DNA from: Mimachlamys varia
Taxonomy: Eukaryota; Mollusca; Bivalvia; Pectinida; Pectinidae
NCBI GenBank assembly: GCA_947623455.1
Contig: OX392541.1
Coordinates: 4,354,701 to 4,418,700, forward strand
DNA: 64,000 nucleotides
Reading direction: 5' to 3'
The translations under genes were made by a program, and so were the position numbers. The notes beneath the pieces were generated by a model that was not told where the DNA came from, did not search any database, and saw only the letters and a program-made list of their open reading frames with translations. Positions 24,297 to 36,130 of this stretch are shown here, piece by piece (within the stretch, counting starts at the first letter, position 1; the number at the start of each line of letters is the position of its first letter).

Positions 24297-24994
24297 TTTT
24301 TGCACTTAGGTGGAAATAATTGTTTTGCACTTAAGTGGAAATAAATCTTTTGCACTTAAGTGGAAATAAATCTTTTGCACTTAAGTGGAAATATTTTTTT
24401 TGCACTTAAGTGGAAATAAATCTTTTGCACTTAAGTGGAAATAAATCTTTTGCAGTTATGTGGAAATAAATCTTTTGCACTTAAGTGGAAATAATTTTTT
24501 TGCACTTAAGTGGAAATAAATCTTTTGCACTTAAGTGGAAATAAATCTTTTGCACTTAAGTGGAATTAAATCTTTTGCACTTAAGTGGAAATAAATCTTT
24601 TGCACTTAAGTGGAAATAAATCTTTTGCACTTAAGTGGAAATAAATCTTTTGCACTTAAGTGGAAATAAATCTTTTGCACTTAAGTGGAATTAAATCTTT
24701 TGCACTTAAGTGGAAATAAATCTTTTGCACTTAAGTGGAAATAAATCTTTTGCACTTAAGTGGAAATAAATCTTTTGCACTTAAGTGGAAATAGATCTTT
24801 TGCACTTAAGTGGAAATAAATCTTTTGCACTTAAGTGGAAATAAATCTTTTGCAGTTATGTGGAAATAAATCTTTTGCACTTAAGTGGAAATAAATTTTT
24901 TGCACTTAAGTGGAAATAAATCTTTTGCACTTAAGTGGAAATAAATCTTTTGCACTTAAGTGGAAATAAATCTTTTGCACTTAAGTGGAAATAA
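24297..24994. repeat. 26-bp array, about 27 copies, inside the 6-kb element
   Basis: Units read TGCACTTAAGTGGAAATAAA then TCTTTT. The CACTTAAGTG core is the same palindrome that fills the subterminal regions of the surrounding 6-kb element, so the array probably arose by amplification of a terminal motif. Each unit also contains TTAAGTGG, which fits the NK-2 homeodomain consensus (T(C/T)AAGTGG); that match is a coincidence of sequence until tested. Confidence 0.95.
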
Positions 24995-25564
24995 ACACAT
25001 ACTAGCAAAAATAAATAAGCAAATATAAATGGAAGCATAGGATCTAATTTTGGAAATCGGGTAAAACTCCATGACGGTTTATCACTTAGTATTATCTAAT
25101 CGATGATCCATCATTTAATGGATTTATAATGTCTGTATTAGTGTAAAGTCAATCATAACAAGCATACTGTAAAGCAAAATGTAAAAATGTTCAATATAAA
25201 ACTGATTTATTTTAATTATAATGGAATTCACGATTGGAATAGTTTGTCTGTTGCCATGCAGGCCTGAATAGGATGATATAATATGTATGGATGTGTGCAG
25301 ATAATGTCCATTCCACCTAAAATATTATTTTACTATCTGTTTAAGTTTCTCTGCCAAAATCTTTTTCTGTGATCAATATCTTAAATACCCCATTGGAAAT
25401 AAACTTCTGAGTTTTCATGGGCTGTCCACAGGTATTAGACCTTTTTGGACATTTCATGCATACTTATCTTGTACATTTTAGTACTTTCATGCCTGCATCT
25501 TAATTATGATAATATTTTGAAATAATTATGAAGCAAGTTATTCAACTTATATTAATAATTCCTG
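24995..25564. other. Non-coding interior of the 6-kb element
   Basis: AT-rich DNA, nothing recognised on either strand. The same is true of 25749-27140 apart from the right-hand promoter-like motifs. These include a 14-bp palindrome ATTGGTCGACCAAT near 27063 and inverted ATGGCGGC near 26974. Confidence 0.4.
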
Positions 25565-25748
25565 TTGTCCCAGACGTTAGCCTGAAGGGTTTTATTGTGG
25601 GAGGAAACCTTTCCTTGAGTACCTGAAGAAAACCCATGTGGTCGGGCAGGTGACCCCATGTTTTTTTCACATCCAGTTAGGGAATCGAACCCTGGTTGCC
25701 TTGTGGAAATGCAAGTATGCTAGCTATCCATTGCACCACTCAACATAT
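25565..25748 (-). mobile_element. tRNA-derived SINE (V-SINE/RUDI-like)
   Basis: On the minus strand a tRNA-like head has an A box TGGTGCAATGG (25738-25728) and a B box GGTTCGATTCC (25691-25681), the two parts of an internal RNA polymerase III promoter. The body downstream includes GGGTTTTCTTCAGGTACTCA and GGTTTCCTCCCACA. This resembles the conserved central domain of V-superfamily SINEs, reported as widespread in molluscs as RUDI. Assignment to a named family is from memory and needs alignment. Confidence 0.7.
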
Positions 25749-27250
25749 GATAACAGATGCCAAACATTATCATGAATATTAAAAGCATGAAAAGCATGTA
25801 CACCATTGATTGTTGTATTATTTTTTAGCTTTATCTACTTGACAACACACATTTAGTGTATTATAATAAAATAATAATATAGGCTAAGTATCCCCTTGCC
25901 TGTTAAAGACTGTTCGTGAGACTGCAAGTTTTTTTTATTTCAAATTGTGGCCACAATTAAAGGTTAAATTATGATTACTGTTTAAATCTTTATTTCATAT
26001 AACTGGTGCTGAAACATTCAAATAGTTTTTATTTTTTTCCCATTATATAAATATAACAGGGAGATTCATTTAGAGTCTATTATGTTAAAAAATAAACATT
26101 AAAACTTTAGTGTTGCTTTCATTGTATAATCCTATGTAATTGTGGTGTCTTCAAACTTTGATATATGCAAATCAAACATTGGTTTCTTACAATCAAGAAT
26201 TGAAAAGATACATTGTATGTCTTTGTAAGCAAATTACTAAGATTTTTTTAAGGAATAAATTAATGACTGTCACTGTCTGTCAAAACAAAGTGTCAAAGAA
26301 ATTCAAAATGTTGGCACAGTCACAGGTGCTTACTTAGTGTACACATGTACCGGAACAGCTGCCCCTGACACTAATGAAAGTGACAGCTATTGACATTTAT
26401 TTAACTAAATTGTAGTTAGTCCACACTGATCATTGTTTCCAAGAGTCAGACTGTCTTACTGTATTGTGACAATTTAAAACTTAAAACAGATGATAATTGG
26501 GCACAAATGAGATATATATAGTAAAACATTTATCAAAATTTGTTCAAAACCTAAAATAAACAAATTTTGTAGGAAAGTAAACTAATATCTTTAATTTCAC
26601 AGTTAAAATATACATGGAATTCATGTTAAATTTTATGACTGAAGATAGAATTAAGGGGAAGAAGGTAGACATAAAAATTATCTGACTTAAAGGACATTCT
26701 CGAATAAATTACCTCTTTTGAACCACATTGATACACATATATTAATTAGATTAATTATTATTCCAACCAGGTCAACTATAAAATATATGCAATGCAAAAC
26801 AATTCAGTGGTATAATAATTAACTAATGGACTATTAAAAAAATTAAACATATCATTTTTGAAGTTCATAATACAATCTCACCTCTATTACTATCAATAAA
26901 GTTGACGTTTGGATACAATTCTTGCAAAAGCCTATATACAATTCAAGTTCCTGTGTATATCACGTTTTATGGAAGCCGCCATATTGTTTACTCATCGCTA
27001 GGACACACTGCGGTAGTACGCACGATTTGATTGGTCGAGATTGATAGATAGAACACTGGTCATTGGTCGACCAATCATTGAGCTTAATTTCGGATCAGTC
27101 GAAAACGAATTTGTCGGTGGATGTTATTCTCAAAATCATATCGGTGTTTTTTGCACTTAAGTGCAAAAAAATGTTTTTGCACTTAAGTGGAAATGTTTTA
27201 CACTTAAGTGTAAAATCTACATAATGACCAGTTGGTTTTTTTGCACTTAA

Positions 27251-27861
27251 GGTGACAGTACCCAAATCGGATCAGTACCCAAATCGGATCACTTTTTTCA
27301 AAATTACTTCTAAATCAACAACAGTGTCAACAGATTGATTGTAACAAAAATTTAGTCTTAGAATAGATGGTCACACATAATTTTATGTCCACATATCATT
27401 AGTTTTTAGTTTAAATATGCCATAAAACAGTATTGAATCTGAAAATTTTGCGTTTTGTTACGTTTCTGAAAAAAATGGTGCGTGCAACGACTATGCGTTC
27501 TGTTTTGATCTATAAAAATAAATCCACTCGATAGAAATACTTGTTTTCATATAAATTCTAAAGGACATCATTAAATGTTGATATGCTACAACAAAAATAT
27601 TAATTTGAAATGTAAAATACTTCAAAATTCAAGTCTTGATCCGATTTGGGTCCTCAAATTCGAAAAATCTCGAACCGGTCATTGGTGATGTCAGAGCGTT
27701 CTATAAATATCCAACGTGAACATCGAGTGTTATTTTTTTTTGTAAGAACACCCATCGATGTTCTTCTTTTGATTCAACCATTAATGGATATAATTCCTCC
27801 TCAGATATTTTAATGAATGAATAAAATGATGGTTTGGTGATCCAATTTGGGTACTGTCACC
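27251..27861. mobile_element. piggyBac-type MITE (611 bp) nested in the right end of the 6-kb element
   Basis: Ends GGTGACAGTACCCAAATCGG (left) and its near-exact complement ending GTACTGTCACC (right), with TTAA on both sides (27247-27250 and 27862-27865). It splits a CACTTAAG subterminal repeat, whose own TTAA was the target. A second copy of the phrase AGTACCCAAATCGGATC follows directly inside the left end. No coding capacity. It inserted after the 6-kb element. Confidence 0.88.
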
Positions 27862-28823
27862 TTAAGTGTAAAAGTTTTTGCACTTAAGTAGATAACGTAT
27901 TTTATCCTAAAACGGCCGCCCATACAGACTCGTTGTGTCGGCATTAATACATTGTCGAAAACCGCATCGAAATCGGCCGACCGGTTACAAAGTTACGACA
28001 GGTTGAAGTTTGGTTTTTTACCTGTTTTAATTTGCCACAAGCTCCGCGAACCGCTAAAAGTTGTGCACACGTATTGGTGACGTCACAACGGGAACACAAG
28101 AAATTGGGTCCTATGTCTCTCTATATATAATAGTAATATGTACGTCTGGTTGATTAATGATTCAAAATGTATTATACAATGAAATTAAGGGACGTACCAT
28201 AATATGAGGGTCGGGAGAATCATCTGAAATTGTCATTGAAATAACTTTATTTTGATTCTTTCATAAATATAGTGTTCAAATTCATTTTAATGGACCCATA
28301 TATATATATGCGGTATCATATTGTAATACTCTGTGTCATTTATAATGTCAATTATACATATCATTTATCCAATGATTCAAGAGTGACTCTTATAATAATA
28401 CCTTTGAATATTGTACATCTCATGTTAGTGTCCATTATATTACGTAATTGGATTACAGTGTCCATCAGATTAACGGGGTAATCTACCTGGTCAGTTCGAT
28501 AACTTCACACGTAACTTGTTACTCAAAAAGCAAGTAATTAAAATTGGAGAGGGGTGGGGGGAGGGGGCTATCAAAGTTAACTAAATTGTAATAGTTGAGT
28601 ATGTTGCGGTTATTATCCCCTCTTTATAACTTCAAAATGTGTACTCTAAATCTGTAGTTACATGTAGATCTCGACTGGAACATAGACTATCGAGTGCACA
28701 TGTATCTTTTGAAATTTCCTTAACCCACCGTCAACTCACACAGTATATGACACTTTTTTAATTTCGAGTTTGACTCTTCTATTCAACGAGAAAAGTTCTG
28801 TTGAAAACTTGCTTGATATGTCT

Positions 28824-28853
28824 CAGGGACGTATATGCACATATACGTCCCTG
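28824..28853. repeat. Perfect short hairpin
   Basis: Arms CAGGGACGTATATG (28824-28837) and CATATACGTCCCTG (28840-28853) with a two-base spacer. Function unknown; possibly the end of an excised or abbreviated fold-back element. Confidence 0.8.
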
Positions 28854-28920
28854 GTATGTCTGTATCACAGTTTTTTCATATTTTATTTTTAACATAAATG
28901 AATAAAATGCGGATTAAAAC

Positions 28921-29317
28921 CACAGGCACTTGTGGCAGGGAGAATAGCCATCTAAATATATAGATAACATAGCGAAATATGATAATTAAAATAAAATATA
29001 AAAACTGAATTTTCAAATTTTCTTTTTATGTTATTAATCATCTAAAACCATATTGAAAATAATTGCCAAATTTCAGCTTGATACGTCAAGCGGTTTAATT
29101 TAACAAAAAAATTGACTATCAGACACTCTTTTTTGTGAAATTTAACCGCTTGACGTATCAAGCTGAAATTTGGCAAATACTTTCATTATGGTTTTAGATG
29201 ATTAATAACATAAAAAGAAAATTGTTAAAGTCAGTTTTTATATTTTATTTTAATTATTCATATTTTGCAAATATCTATATATTTAGATGACTATTCTCCT
29301 GGCCACAAGTGCCTGTG
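28921..29317. mobile_element. hAT-like fold-back MITE (397 bp, 8-bp target duplication)
   Basis: Ends CACAGGCACTTGTGGC and GCCACAAGTGCCTGTG, with long inner complementarity (for example TTTGGCAATTAT-type arms and GCTTGATACGTCAAGCGGTT with its complement). ATTAAAAC stands outside each end (28913-28920 and 29318-29325), an 8-bp duplication as in the hAT superfamily. The two arms together make an almost complete hairpin of about 180 bp per arm. Confidence 0.85.
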
Positions 29318-29755
29318 ATTAAAACCAATTAAGTAATCTTCTCATCTTATTTTCAAAAGATGTTCCATGTTCATTTCTTGTCAGAAAAACACAGGGGTTT
29401 TCAAAGATCTAATCTTATTTTTTCTCAAACAGAATTCGAAATACATTGTTCTTGATTTCTATTTCGATGTATGTGCCAGAAGTCAGGTAACATCAGGATT
29501 TCGCTCGAATTCTATTTATTTTACAATATTCACGATTTGAAATGGGTTTTTTTTATACTGCATAGACATTAATAAATTATCAATGGATAGAAAGCTGTTA
29601 ACTTTAATACACACCTATAATTTCTCAAACATATGATAACGATAAAAGAAGTCGAAATGTGATACCCGTCAAAACAGTTTAGTTATATATTTTTATTTTC
29701 CAATATACGTACATCGCATTGTACGTATAAAAAGGCTGGTCTTGTCGCTCTATTT

Positions 29756-29823
29756 AAGCATTAAACATCATTCTGTTCCGTGTTATAGGACCATAACACG
29801 GAACAGAATGATGTTTAATGCTT
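29756..29823. repeat. Perfect 31-bp-arm hairpin
   Basis: The arm 29756-29786 (beginning AAGCATTAAACATCATTCTG) is exactly complementary to 29793-29823, with a six-base loop AGGACC. The inner sequence ATAACACGGAAC recurs at about 30014. Perfect arms indicate recent origin or repair-templated inversion. Confidence 0.9.
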
Positions 29824-30346
29824 ATATTTACATTTTCCCATAGGTTTTCATAATAAATTTATATCTTTATTCTACGTTTGTTCTGAAAATTTGAGGTAGA
29901 TTTCTAATAAATGGAACAGCGAACAGCCAGTATCGGCCGGCTATTTCCAACGTTATGATTATGACGTCATAATCGTAATGACGTCATTATGACCACTCCA
30001 GTGTTATGCTCTCATAACACGGAACTTGGCCTTGGTAGTGTTATATAGAGGCAATGCAGAGCAAATGTAAATATATGACTTTACTAACTGTTCTTCTTTG
30101 AAGTCCAATAAGATATATGGTTTTCGAAGTTCCGAGTCTATACACAGAATTAGATTATATCTAAGTCCGTGGTCTAAAGCAACACAAATATCCTTTTCCT
30201 TATCTGTTTGTTTGAGGTTGTTTCTAGGTAGTTTTGTATTTATACAGCCGACCGACATGCATTAAAAATTTTCAGCGTGCATTTTAAAAGGTGTTACGAT
30301 CAGTTCCTGCTGATATCAACTTCGCAAGCCAAGGGTGTACAATACG

Positions 30347-31015
30347 CTACTCTCCTTTTCACCCTTGGCGGATCTCCCGGCAAATTCGATGTTCCCGCAC
30401 TGCGCCATCTAGTGGACTATTGCAGTTGTGTCCCTTGTTTTACGTAATTCCTGACCAATCAAATAGCTCGTACTTTTTGTGTACGATTCAACAAATAAAC
30501 AGAAAATGGCAGCGCCCTTTGATGAACATGCTATATATGCGAAAAATTTGAAATTCAAGAACTTCGTGAGACACAGAGACGATCAATCAGCTCAATCAAC
30601 AATGGAAATGATGTTTTTGTTGGAACAAGAACAGGGAAATAAGCTTGTGTTTTCTTTTTGTAACATTTTCATTTTATGAATAAGATCATAGTCGATAGTT
30701 TGTTCAACTTCGTAAAACAAAATCCACACACGTATCTGTTTTTTTATCTGCATGATCGGCGACATATCCCAAAATATAATTCAACTGGTCGAAAACGGTG
30801 AATGTCGGGCCAAAAATCACACGTCTAGACTTCGTTGGCAACATGTTGTTACAGATACGACATGTTTCCGTGGGCGCACGGAAATAAACAAATGTTATAA
30901 ACAACTGCAGCGCGCGTTTTGATTGGTCGGCTAAACCTAGCCGCATCCAATCAAAATGCAGGAGCGGGAACATCGAGTTTGCCGTGAGATCCGCCAAGGG
31001 TGAAAAGGAGAGTAG
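30347..31015. mobile_element. TIR element (669 bp) with short internal reading frame
   Basis: About 52-bp inverted ends with two mismatches: CTACTCTCCTTTTCACCCTT on the left and its complement on the right. Target duplication not clear. Inside, CCAAT-type motifs precede an ATG (30506) that opens MAAPFDEHAIYAKNLKFKNF and about 38 further residues before a stop. This could be a captured exon, or open by chance; the peptide was not recognised. Confidence 0.65.
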
Positions 31016-31249
31016 TTGTGCTGATATGTGCATGCAATCAACGTGACCATCGGTGAATACACACGCCGTTTTAGCGGTGTTATATGAAATAAAATATGAG
31101 AAAATTAATACCTAATCATATCAAGTGCATGTTTTGAAGTCTTAAAGTTTCCACAAAATAATAACCTGTTAATCATGTTAGCGAGCCGGCGGTAATTGAT
31201 TTATGGTCGAGTGATCATGACCACGTGTGACGCACACCTGTGGAACTCC

Positions 31250-31272
31250 CGACCCCCCCCCCCCCCCCCCCT
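31250..31272. repeat. Poly(C) tract
   Basis: A run of about 19 C with a CTCCCC border. The opposite strand is a long G-run able to form quadruplex structures. Length is likely uncertain in assembly. Confidence 0.9.
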
Positions 31273-31662
31273 CCCCTTCGCCACTAATTACGGGCCCCTG
31301 GGGCATACAACCCCTTGGAATTATCAGTAGGGTCATTAATGAACTCCATACAACCTTGGTATATAATTAGTGTCATGTTCTTGAATAGAAGACTCTATAC
31401 AAATAACAAGTCGAGATACGATTCATATAATTTTAATATAATGACTACACAAGTCTATCATTGCGGTCACCGTTGTGACGTCACTTCCGGTCGTATGGCA
31501 AAATCGGGGATTTTCTGATTTGCGTTCAGGTGTGAAATTTAGAAAAGTGGTCAAAACTTCGTAATTTTTACAAAAAAATATTTTTCGTGTGAATTATCTC
31601 ACGAACTGTTTATCAATCTTTCCATACACAAAAGATGGTTTTATTTGCACTACAGTTACTCT

Positions 31663-32168
31663 TTAAACATATTCATTGTCCAATATTGGTACACAGGATT
31701 TGATACAAGTTATGGAAACTTAAAATTAATTCTCCTGTCAACAAAATATTTTAAACAAGTGATGACATAGACAATTACAAATTCAACAGTTGAAAGGTGT
31801 CAATTTTACAATCGTAATATTACGGTGGACATACAATTCATGTTTAAAATCTTCTGCTTGATTTGGTGAAGAAACACACATGTTCAAAATACATAACAAG
31901 TTACATCCAAAACCAAGTTTTCATCACAGGGACCTGATAATTTGTTACAGCTAGTTTTGCACCTAAACTAGGATGTTTAGAGTATTTTTACGCAAAACTA
32001 GACATGTTTTGTTAATTTTTCCTGGAGAGTTTGTCGTTTTGTCATCTCTAATCCTGTTGTTTGTGAGTGGCAGAGTTTCAAATTCGTTCATTTTGTTCAG
32101 GTATGTTAAGGATTTGTTGAAGAACAGACAATCCTACCAACGTCTAGATTGCAAGCTTGGTTGAAGTA
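31663..32168. other. Segment between the transposon nest and the piggyBac relic
   Basis: AT-rich, no convincing coding feature. A frame at 31973-32164 is open but shows no motif. It may include the eroded N-terminal part and 5' region of the neighbouring piggyBac copy. Confidence 0.35.
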
Positions 32169-33268
32169 TGGATGACTGGCCATCTCGGAATATAAGAGAT
32201 TTTCGCGGTTCTTTTCGATATGGGTATGATTCGCAAACCCAGCATCCCACAATATTGGAACAAAAAGTACGCCTCTCAGGACACACCGTGGTTCCGAAGT
32301 AGTATGTTTAGCAGAAACAGATTTCAATGTCTGTTGAAGTTTTTGCATGTTGTAGACTGTTCCAAACTTCCCACGAGCGTTAGTCGAGTGTACAGCCCAG
32401 CAGTACGCTTTCAGCCATTGATAGATTTTGTCAATAGAAAGTTTCTGATTTACTACCAGCCAAGGAAAGAAGTGTCTGTTGACGAAAGTCTAGTTAAGAC
32501 AAACGGAAAAACATCAATGCTTCAGTAGATATATACCAAGTCAGAAAAGTAAATTTGGTTGCGAAAATGTACATTGGATTTAGGCATTTTCCACAAAATT
32601 AAATTGATGCAGAGGGTATTAAGTTCTGGATATTGGCTGAATCCATAACAGGATATGTTTTGAGAATAATAAATAGTTTACCGAGGTTCACCGTTTGACC
32701 CCCCACCAGCGGGACAGTTAAAAGGCAATAGTGTTGTCGTCATGTTGCTCCTAACCTTCTTAGGAAAGGAAACCCCATGTTTTGGGACAGTTTCGTTTCT
32801 TCAATAAATCTTACGAAACAGCTGATGCGCATGAACACGTATTTCACAGGAACACTGCGGAAAAACAGGTACATGCCGAAACTAATAAAACGGGCTATAA
32901 TACAGCGGGGGGGGGGGGGGGGGTCGGTATATATGCGTCAAGGACCCGTTCTTGCAATGGCATACAGGGAAGACAAAGAAAAGAGTAAACCAGTTGGCCT
33001 GATATCAACGTTTTATAAGGCAGACTCTCTAGACAGCAGTAAACCGTGTATGATTTCAGGCTATACTCAGTTTATGGTGGGAGTTGATCTGACAGACATG
33101 ATGTTAAAGTTATATATATGAAAATGATGACAGACGTTTCCGCAAAGTTTGGAAAAAATGGTATTACATGTGTTCGGCAGAATTTTACTGAACTCTTACG
33201 TACTGTACTTTCAAAATACGTCACACAGACCAATATCAAATCGGTAAGAGTTCAACCAAACAGTCATC
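32169..33268 (+). pseudogene. piggyBac-type transposase (DDE_Tnp_1_7), decayed
   Basis: Recognisable blocks in different frames: EIFAVLFDMGMIRKPSIPQY preceded by an in-frame TAA (32193-32195); SRNRFQCLLKFLHVVD and KEVSVDESLVK (up to 32528), the latter matching the conserved DES(L/M) segment; then LLPNLLRKGNPMFWDSFVSS, TYFTGTLRKNRYMPKLIKR and SGYTQFMVGVDLTDMM (to about 33120), the last matching the conserved GVDxxDQM block. A long G-run at about 32908-32925, frameshifts and stops break it. Family role is cut-and-paste transposition at TTAA. This copy is not a plausible source of activity for the nearby TTAA MITEs. Confidence 0.85.
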
Positions 33269-33290
33269 GAATAACTGGCATAACATACCT

Positions 33291-36130
33291 AGGCATTAGA
33301 AGTACCATCATACCTTGTCAGTAGATCTACTATCATACACAATTGTACCTAGTTACTAGACTTACCCTCACACATAGGAACTAGACTTACCCTCATACAT
33401 AGGAACTAGACCTACCCCCATACCTTGTTACTAGACCTACCCCCATACCTTGTTACTAGACCTACCCTCATACATAGGAACTAGACTTACCCTCACACAT
33501 AGGAACTAGACTTACCCTCATACATAGGAACTAGACCTACCCCCATACCTTGTTACTAGACCTACCCTCATACATAGGAACTAGACCTACCCCCATACCT
33601 TGTTACAAGACCTAACCCCATACCTTGTTACTAGACCTACCCTCATACATAGGAACTAAACCTACGTCTATACCTAGATACTAGACCTACCCTCATACAT
33701 AGGAACTAGACCTACCCTCATGCATAGGAACTAGACCTACCCTCATACATAGGAACTAGACCTACCCTCATACATAGGAACTAGGCCTACCCTCATACAT
33801 AGGAACTAGACCTTCCCTCATACATAGGAACTAGGCCTACCCTCATCCATAGGAACTAGACCTACCCTCATACAAAGGAACTAGACCTACCCTTATGCAT
33901 AGGAACTAGACGTACCCTCATACATAGGAACTAGACGTACCCTCATGCATAGGAACTAGACCTACCCTCATACATAGGAACTAGACTTACCCTCATGCAT
34001 AGGAACTAGACCTACCCTCATGCATAGGAACTAGACCTACCCTCATGCATAGGAACTAGACCTACCCTCATACATAGGAACTAGACCTACACTCATACAT
34101 AGGAACTAGGCCTACCCTCATACATAGGAACTAGACCTACCCTCATACATAGGAACTAGACCTACCCTCATACATAGGAACTAGACCTACCCTCATACAT
34201 AGGAACTAGACCTACCTCTATACCTAGATACTATAACTACTTTCATACCTAGTGACTATAACTACCCTCCTACCTTAGTACTGAAACAACTCCCATACCT
34301 AAACTATAGAACTACCCTCAAACTTATATACTAGAATAACTATCATACCTAGGCAGTAGATGTACCCTCTTACCTAAAAACGAGAACTACTCTCAGACAT
34401 AGATACTAGAACTACTTTCATACCTAGTGACTATAGCTACCCTCCTACCTTAGTACTGAAACAACTCCCATACCTAAACTATAGAACTACCCTCAAACCT
34501 ATATACTAGAATACACATTATACCTAGGCAGTAGATGTACCCTCTTACCTAAAAACGAGAACTACTCTCAGACATAGATACTAGAACTACCTCCATACAT
34601 AAGTACTATTACCAATACCATACCTAAATACTAGAACAACCCTTACACGTAAGTACTAGAACCATCCTCCTACCTAGGCACTAGAACTACCCTCATATCT
34701 ATAGGTACTAAAACTACCCTCATATCTAGGTACTTAAACTACCCTCATATCTAGGTACTTGAACTACCTTCATATCTAGGTACTAAAACTACCCTCATAT
34801 ATATAGGTACTAGAACTACCCTCATATCTAGGTACTTAAACTACCCTCGTTTCTAGGTACTTGAACTACCTTCATATCTAGGTACTAAAACTACCCTCAT
34901 ATATATAGGTACTAGAACTACCTTCATATCTAGGTACTAAAACTACCCTCATATCTATAGGTACTAGAACTACCTTCATATCTAGGTACTAAAACTACCC
35001 TCATATATATAGGTACTAGAACTACCTTCATATCTAGGTACTAGAACTATCCTCATATATATAGGTACTAGAACTACCTTCATATCTAGGTACTAGAACT
35101 ATCCTCATATCTAAAGGTACTAGAATCACTCTCATACATAAGCGCTAGAACTGCCCCCATATCTAGTTACTGGAACTGCCCCCATATCTAGTTACTGGAA
35201 CTACCCTTATATCTAGTTACTTGAACTACCCCCATATCTAGTTACTGGAACTACCCTTATATCTAGTTACTGGAACTATCCTTATATATAGTTACTTAAA
35301 CTACCCCCATATCTAGTTACTGGAACTACCCTTATATCTAGTTACTTTAACTACCCTTATATCTAGTTACTGGAACTACCCTTATATCTAGTTACTTGAA
35401 CTACCCCCATATCTAGTTACTGGAACTACCCTTATATCTAGTTACTTGAACTACCCCCATATCTAGTTACTGGAACTACCCTTATATCTAGTTACTTTAA
35501 CTACCCTTATATCTAGTTACTGGAACTATCCTTGTATATAGTTACTTAAACTACCCCCATATCTAGTTACTGGAACTACCCTTATATCTAGTTACTTTAA
35601 CTACCCTTATATCTAGTTACTGGAACTACCCTTATATCTAGTTACTTGAACTACCCCCATATCTAGTTACTGGAACTACCCTTATATCTAGTTACTGGAA
35701 CTACCCCCATATCTAGTTACTGGAACTACCCTTATATCTAGTTACTTGAACTACCCCCATATCTAGTTACTGGAACTACCCTTATATCTAGTTACTTGAA
35801 CTACCCCCATATCTAGTTACTGGAACTACCCTTATATCTAGTTACTGGAACTACCCTTATATCTAGTTACTGGAACTACCCTTATATCTAGTTACTTGAA
35901 CTACCCCCATATCTAGTTACTGGAACTACCCTTATATCTAGTTACTTGAACTACCCCCATATCTAGTTACTGGAACTACCCTTATATCTAGTTACTTGAA
36001 CTACCCCCATATCTAGTTACTGGAACTACCCTTATATCTAGGTACTAGAACTACCATCATACATAAGTACTAGAACCACTCTCATACATAAGCGCTAGAA
36101 CTACCCTCATATCTAGGTACTAGTACCACT
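33291..36130. repeat. 25-bp array, about 113 copies, with graded subfamilies
   Basis: Unit ACTAGACCTACCCTCATACA then TAGGA on the left (33360-34220). The unit grades through a diverged zone (34220-34680) into ACTAGAACTACCCTCATATC then TAGGT (34680-35140), then ACTGGAACTACCCTTATATC then TAGTT (35150-36040). The 25-bp period is kept throughout. The gradient indicates local homogenisation in three domains. It directly follows the piggyBac relic. Confidence 0.95.

Larger units (their letters stand above)
21893..27924. mobile_element. 6,032-bp TIR element with 6-bp target duplication, no transposase seen
   Basis: Terminal inverted repeats start TATGGGCGGCCGTTTTAGGA on both sides and continue for about 48 bp with two mismatches. 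CAGACT stands directly outside each end (21887-21892 and 27925-27930), a clean 6-bp target duplication. Inside both ends lie clusters of TTGCACTTAAGTGCAAA palindromes, typical of subterminal transposase-binding repeats. The interior carries fold-back sequences, a 27-copy array of a related motif, a SINE and a nested MITE, but no long ORF. It is presumably non-autonomous. A superfamily cannot be named from the ends alone. Confidence 0.8.
21852..31662. mobile_element. Outer TTAA-flanked element, 9.8 kb including nested insertions
   Basis: Left end AGAGTAACTGTAGTGCAAAT (21852) has an exact inverted copy at the right end (finishing at 31662). TTAA flanks both ends (21848-21851 and 31663-31666), as for piggyBac-type elements. 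Removing the inner 6,032-bp element and one target copy leaves about 3.8 kb, itself containing a hAT-like MITE and another TIR element. No transposase frame is visible inside. The alternative is two unrelated copies of the same end sequence facing each other by chance. Confidence 0.65.

Noticed and set aside
32782..32988. 68-residue plus-strand frame
   Set aside because: Out-of-frame shadow of the piggyBac relic crossing the poly(G) tract.
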